From contig JBEDNN010000052.1 of NCBI GenBank assembly GCA_041170585.1, forward strand, positions 1-26,615: DNA of 26,615 bases. The letters run 5' to 3'. Positions 22,560 to 26,615 of this stretch are shown one piece after another. The notes beneath the pieces were generated by a model. The model was not told the origin of the DNA and did not search any database. It saw nothing but the letters and a program-made list of their open reading frames with translations. Position numbers and translations under genes: made by a program. Each line of letters starts with the position of its first letter. Position 1 is the stretch's first letter. Origin of the DNA: JBDLSY01 sp041170585 (lineage in GTDB: Bacteria > Pseudomonadota > Gammaproteobacteria > Burkholderiales > Burkholderiaceae_C).

Positions 22560-23348
22560 TTAATTTGGCACATCATTTGATATCTGTTTAGCATATTCAT
22601 TGACTACTTGTTGGTGTGCTTCAGTCGCTAAATGTTGTCGTGTTTGTAATGCAGTTGGTAATATAGCTGATTTTACTAGCGTTACTTGTAATTTTGGGGC
22701 TAACAACACTGAACATACACTGGCTAATAGCGAAATATTATCAATATAAGCCGCCGCACTGTGCGAATAATTTAAATAAATGGGCTGTACAACAACACCC
22801 GCATCAATTGCCGCCTGAAATAAGCTAGCGTGAAACGGTAATATTTGCTGACCATTGCTTGTTGTGCCTTCAGGAAAAATACAAATACTTTGCCCTGCTT
22901 GCAAGTATGTCGTTAAAGTACTGTGTACTTTAAGCAAAGCACTACGGCGGCTGCGATTGATAAAACAAGTATCTGCCATCGTCACTAACCACCCTAAAAT
23001 AGGCCAAGATTTAATTTCACTTTTTGCAACAAACACAACGGGGGCAACGGATTGAATCACTAAAATATCTAACCATGATATATGGTTACTGACATATAAA
23101 GCCGTTTGATTTTTAGTAAAATCAGTACTTTTATAAGTGCTGATTTTGAAAGAATTCGTAACTAATTTTATTCCGAAAGCAGCCAAAACCAAGCGTGACC
23201 ATAATGCAATAATTGAACGCTTTAAATAAGGCTTTATCCAAAAAAAAATTAAAATTTGCGTCAAAAATCCAAGAATCACACACAGTATGACTGCCGTTAA
23301 ACGTATCGGAAGTAATATAAATGGTTTAATGTATATGAATATTTTCAC
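22560..23348 (-). CDS. plsC: 1-acyl-sn-glycerol-3-phosphate acyltransferase
   Basis: PlsC-family acyltransferase, which makes phosphatidic acid from lysophosphatidic acid at the inner membrane. Residues about 10-38 are a hydrophobic membrane segment. The catalytic HX4D motif is H89-ISWL-D94 (NHISWLD), and FPEGTTSNG near residue 160 is the substrate-binding block; VFVAKSEIKSWPILGWL lies between them as expected. The 262-residue length is typical. The start is GTG at 23348, without a clear ribosome-binding site. It is divergent from the MmeI-like gene with 199 bases between them, and convergent with can. Some family members act on ornithine lipids (OlsA), which cannot be excluded from sequence alone. 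Confidence 0.9.
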   Translation of the reverse strand: MKIFIYIKPFILLPIRLTAVILCVILGFLTQILIFFWIKPYLKRSIIALWSRLVLAAFGIKLVTNSFKISTYKSTDFTKNQTALYVSNHISWLDILVIQSVAPVVFVAKSEIKSWPILGWLVTMADTCFINRSRRSALLKVHSTLTTYLQAGQSICIFPEGTTSNGQQILPFHASLFQAAIDAGVVVQPIYLNYSHSAAAYIDNISLLASVCSVLLAPKLQVTLVKSAILPTALQTRQHLATEAHQQVVNEYAKQISNDVPN

Positions 23349-23473
23349 TATGGATTATTTTTATTACAAAATGAGACAATATTACACAATGAGACTATCA
23401 ATGAAAAAATCAGTATTTAAAAAAGCGTCTCCGTGGAGTAGCTAATATTTTAGACTATTTTGTTTCATCAACT

Positions 23474-23535
23474 TTATCAACTTTATCATTTCATCAAATT
23501 AATCTTATCAACTTTATCATTTCATCAATTTAATC
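23474..23535. repeat. 31-bp tandem duplication before the MmeI-like gene
   Basis: Bases 23474-23504 and 23505-23535 are the same 31-bp unit, differing at one position (an A/T change at the 25th base). Inside each unit a shorter ACTTTATCA / TTTCATCAA pattern recurs, including a 9-bp ACTTTATCA pair at 23471-23488. The second copy ends 12 bases before the start codon at 23548. Thirty-one bases are about three helical turns, so the copies would face the same side of the DNA. Confidence 0.95.
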
Positions 23536-23547
23536 ATTACTGCAACA

Positions 23548-26500
23548 ATGCAACACAACAGCCGCACTTTATCATCAGAAGACCGTGACCCATTAGAGTT
23601 ATTACGTGAACGCGCAGAAAATTTTAGCAAGGCATTTGCCAATGCAGCCTATGAAAAACAACAAGCACAAACATTTATTATTAAATTGTGTGATGTGTTT
23701 GGTTTAGACAGTGTACGCAATGTTAGTTTAGAACACCGCGTAAAAAAAGCCAGTGGAAAAGGCATGAACTTCATGGACGGCTTTTTTCCGGGTTTGCTAT
23801 TGATAGAAATGAAGTCTAAAGGTGAAAATTTAAGCAAAGCCTATGAACAAGCCAAGGGCTATGTGGGTTTACTAAAAAATATTGAGGAGATGCCTCGTTA
23901 TATTTTAGTCTGTGATTTTCAAACCTTTCATTTGTATGATTTAGAGGCAGGCGGTGAATCTGTCGCCAATACCCCAACGGCATTTTCTTTATCTGATTTA
24001 CGCAATCAAGTTGCACCCACAGAATCACTGGGCTTTTTAAGCAATTATGAACGCGTATATCAAGAGGTACAAGTACGCATCACCACCCGTGCCGCTAAAG
24101 TATTGACAGATTTACATGATGCCCTAAAAAAAGCACGTTATCCAGCTCAAGACATGCAAACGTTTTTAGTGCGTATTTTATTTTGTTTATTTGCTGATGA
24201 TACGGACATTTTTAATGCCGCAATTGATGATTCTAGCAAAGCCCAAGCCTCTCACTTTACCGACCAGCCTTTTTATGATTTGATACAAAAATCACCCAGC
24301 AATGGTGAATATTTAGGCGATGCCATTGCCCGTATGTTTACCCGCTTAAACACAGCAGGTACTTTTGTTGAGCGTAACTCTGTGCCGTACGAACAACTGA
24401 CATCAGGCGAAAAAAGTATGTATTACTTTCCCTATGTTAATGGAGCTTTGTTTGCCAGTGAACCCGCCATAGCCACAGCCAATTTTGACGAACACACCCG
24501 CCGTGTATTATTGGACTGTTGCGCGACAGATTGGTCGTTCATTAGTCCTGATATTTTTGGCACAATGTTTCAAAATTTGATGCATTATGACGATGAAGTT
24601 GCAGGTAAAAAAAGTGGCAAGCGGCGTGAACATGGCGCGCATTACACCAGTGAACGCAATATTTTACGTGCTATTCGTCCTTTATTTATGGACGATTTAT
24701 ATGCCGAATTAAAACAGGCTAGAGCAATATTGGCAGCAGAGGTTGAAAAAAAATTCCAAGAATCTGGTAAAGCTTTAACCCCAGCTGCCCGCAAAAAAGC
24801 TTGCGCTGATTTAATTGCCTTGTATGACAAGTTACCCACTTTGACGGTGCTTGACCCTGCGTGTGGCTGTGGTAACTTTTTGGTGGTAGCTTACCGTGAA
24901 TTACGCCGTTTAGAAGCGGAACTGATTGCTGATATTTTTGATGAAAAATCACAAGGCAAAGGTTTGTTAGACATCAAAACTTTGTCCAAAGTCAATGTAG
25001 AACAATTTTATGGCATTGAATTAGACCCCACTGCGGCCGAAATTGCCAAAGTAGCCTTATGGCTGACCGACCATCAATTAAATCGCCAGCTGGCAGAACG
25101 CTTTGGTACCAGTCGCCCAACCATTCCATTGACTAAAGCGGCACACATTGCCAAAGGAGAAAACGCTTTGCGTTTGGATTGGAACAGTGTATTGCCAGCA
25201 CACCAATGCAGTTTTATTGTGGGCAATCCGCCGTTTTTGGGATACACACAACAAAACGCATCACAAAAAGACGACATGGCACGGGTATTTAGCGCCTATA
25301 AAAATTATGGTGTATTGGATTATGTGTCTGCATGGTACATAAAAGCCGTGGAACACATGCAGCGTAACCCCGCCATTAAAGCGGCGTTTGTGTCTACCAA
25401 TTCCATCACGCAAGGCGAACAAGTGGCGGTGTTGTGGCAACCCTTGATACAAGCGGGCGTACACATTCAATTTGCACACCGCACGTTTAAATGGGGCAAC
25501 GAAGGGTCAAGCGTTGCAGCGGTGCATTGTGTGATTATTGGCTTTGGTTTAAGTAAACCCGAGCGTTGTAAGTTGTGGGATTATGCTGATGACATCAATG
25601 CAAATACCGTCATCATGAAAAAAGTACGACGAATTAACCCATATTTGGTTGATGCGCCAATGGTTTTTTTAATTAAACGTAAAGCACCTGTATGCACCGT
25701 TCCAGAGATGAAATATGGCAGTATGCCTATTGACAATGGGCATTTGATTGTATCACCTGAAGAGTATGAAGTCGCTTTGTCTGAAAGTACAGAAAATTTA
25801 ACATTGATAAGACCTTATACAGGTGGTGATGAATTTTTAAATAATTTAAAGCGATATTGTTTATGGTTGAACAGCGTTTCAACATCAGCAATAAAAGCCA
25901 GTAAATTTGCTAGTGATCGTATTGCTAAAACAGAACATTTTCGTTTGAATAGTGGGCGTGAAAATACCCGTAAACTGGTGGAAAACTCACATTTGTTTGG
26001 TGAAATTCGCCAACCAATCAACGATTATTTACTAATTCCTAAAGTTTCTTCTGAAAACCGTCAATTTATGCCAATTGGTTTTGTTGATAAAAATATCATT
26101 ACTAGCGGTAGTGCTTTAATCATTCCAACGGCAACAAAATACCATTTTGCGGTTTTACATTCCACCATGCACAATGCGTGGATGCGGGCAGTCTGTGGAC
26201 GTTTAGAAAGTCGTTATCAATACTCTACTAGCATTGTTTACAACAATTTTCCTTGGCCACAAGGTGTTTCAAAAGAAGATGTTAAAAAAATTGAAACCGC
26301 TGGACAAGCCATTTTAGATGCACGGGCAAAACACGTGGGCAAAAGCCTTGCATGGCTGTATAACCCTGAAACCATGCCCCAAAACTTGCAAGATGCGCAC
26401 GATGCCTTGGATAATTTAATTGATGATGCTTATCAATATGAAGGCGAACACCGCGACGCGTCACGGGTGTCTTTTTTGTTTGAACAATACCAAAAATTAA

Positions 26501-26580
26501 CCAGTTTATTGCCCACAGACACCGACAGCAAAGGGGATAAAGTGGTGAAAAGCAAACAAAAGGGAGAAAAGCGTAAGTGA
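23548..26580 (+). CDS. MmeI-like fused restriction-modification enzyme (type IIL/IIG)
   Basis: A 1010-residue single-chain enzyme that cuts and methylates DNA. The N-terminal nuclease has a PD-(D/E)XK site: D77, then E87 and K89 (DGFFPGLLLIEMKSKG), with the same spacing I recall for MmeI. A helical spacer follows (about 170-380), then an adenine-N6 methyltransferase with motif I DPACGCGNF (436-444) and catalytic NPPF (560-563). The target-recognition domain spans roughly 640-890, and a C-terminal helical domain ends the protein. Such enzymes methylate one strand of an asymmetric site and cut about 20 bases away. The recognition segment has visibly lower G+C than the rest. The ATG at 23548 has no Shine-Dalgarno site and follows a 31-bp tandem repeat. 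It is intact. No separate methyltransferase or specificity gene is seen beside it. Confidence 0.92.
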   Translation: MQHNSRTLSSEDRDPLELLRERAENFSKAFANAAYEKQQAQTFIIKLCDVFGLDSVRNVSLEHRVKKASGKGMNFMDGFFPGLLLIEMKSKGENLSKAYEQAKGYVGLLKNIEEMPRYILVCDFQTFHLYDLEAGGESVANTPTAFSLSDLRNQVAPTESLGFLSNYERVYQEVQVRITTRAAKVLTDLHDALKKARYPAQDMQTFLVRILFCLFADDTDIFNAAIDDSSKAQASHFTDQPFYDLIQKSPSNGEYLGDAIARMFTRLNTAGTFVERNSVPYEQLTSGEKSMYYFPYVNGALFASEPAIATANFDEHTRRVLLDCCATDWSFISPDIFGTMFQNLMHYDDEVAGKKSGKRREHGAHYTSERNILRAIRPLFMDDLYAELKQARAILAAEVEKKFQESGKALTPAARKKACADLIALYDKLPTLTVLDPACGCGNFLVVAYRELRRLEAELIADIFDEKSQGKGLLDIKTLSKVNVEQFYGIELDPTAAEIAKVALWLTDHQLNRQLAERFGTSRPTIPLTKAAHIAKGENALRLDWNSVLPAHQCSFIVGNPPFLGYTQQNASQKDDMARVFSAYKNYGVLDYVSAWYIKAVEHMQRNPAIKAAFVSTNSITQGEQVAVLWQPLIQAGVHIQFAHRTFKWGNEGSSVAAVHCVIIGFGLSKPERCKLWDYADDINANTVIMKKVRRINPYLVDAPMVFLIKRKAPVCTVPEMKYGSMPIDNGHLIVSPEEYEVALSESTENLTLIRPYTGGDEFLNNLKRYCLWLNSVSTSAIKASKFASDRIAKTEHFRLNSGRENTRKLVENSHLFGEIRQPINDYLLIPKVSSENRQFMPIGFVDKNIITSGSALIIPTATKYHFAVLHSTMHNAWMRAVCGRLESRYQYSTSIVYNNFPWPQGVSKEDVKKIETAGQAILDARAKHVGKSLAWLYNPETMPQNLQDAHDALDNLIDDAYQYEGEHRDASRVSFLFEQYQKLTSLLPTDTDSKGDKVVKSKQKGEKRK

Positions 26581-26615
26581 TAAATACCTTTAAGGCAAAC
26601 ACTGTATTAGTGTTT
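26577..26615 (+). CDS. Possible start of a following gene, cut by the window end
   Basis: A GTG at 26577 overlaps the stop of the MmeI-like gene (GTGA overlap) and opens a frame reading MINTFKANTVLVF that is still open at the last base. An AGGGAG element lies 10 bases upstream, so translational coupling is plausible. Thirteen codons are too few to name a family. If real, it would be cotranscribed with the restriction enzyme. Confidence 0.35.
   Translation, partial: MINTFKANTVLVF

Noticed and set aside
23461..23535. Possible CRISPR-like repeats upstream of the MmeI-like gene
   Set aside because: The units are directly adjacent without unique spacers and only two copies are present, so it is a plain tandem duplication.

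Overview
The window looks like a chromosomal segment of a moderately AT-rich member of the Pseudomonadota. Rho, DapD/DapE, PrmB, PheS/PheT and IHF-alpha all read as Beta- or Gammaproteobacterial proteins, and I lean towards Betaproteobacteria from the Rho and PrmB wording and the dapD/dapE/prmB grouping; this is inference, not a phylogeny. Housekeeping genes sampled by eye run at about 41-48% G+C. Several embedded islands are much lower, about 27-33%. No transposase, integrase, rRNA or CRISPR array is visible.

Left part (176-6306), minus strand. leuC is followed, one base after its stop, by a broken hicA toxin gene. An intact hicB antitoxin, a small membrane-anchored coiled-coil protein and a 1270-residue SF1 helicase with a C-terminal Vsr-like nuclease domain come next. 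All read the same way and may be transcribed from leuC. leuD, the usual partner of leuC, is not seen after it. The helicase plus membrane protein is the best candidate here for a little-described defence unit.

Middle (6473-14871), minus strand. A DUF1993 protein, a YheS-type ABC-F ATPase, prmB, dapE, a pilU-like ATPase, dapD and rho. dapD and dapE are consecutive-pathway lysine/diaminopimelate genes, with the pilus-retraction ATPase lying between them. rho has a 280-base palindrome-rich leader.

tRNA node (15153-15470). tRNA-Ser(UGA) on the minus strand and tRNA-Pro(GGG) on the plus strand diverge from a T-rich spacer. Each has a sigma70-like promoter placed so that transcription would begin only a few bases before the mature tRNA.

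Right part (15479-21679), minus strand: pheS, then a type II cytosine-5 methyltransferase, its restriction endonuclease, then pheT and ihfA. A complete restriction-modification system has been inserted inside the essential pheS-pheT operon. It overlaps itself by 65 bases and is far more AT-rich than both flanks. ihfA carries an unusual replacement of the DNA-intercalating proline.

Right edge (21796-26615): a beta-carbonic anhydrase (plus), a PlsC-type acyltransferase (minus) and a 1010-residue MmeI-like fused restriction-modification enzyme (plus). That enzyme is preceded by a 31-bp tandem duplication and has a compositionally foreign target-recognition segment. A possible next gene starts at 26577 and runs off the end.

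A recurring theme is short tandem repeats, both between genes and in frame inside conserved genes (prmB and ihfA N-termini, yheS linker). Together with four separate immunity-type loci among core genes, this suggests a genome with active slippage and repeated gain of restriction functions.
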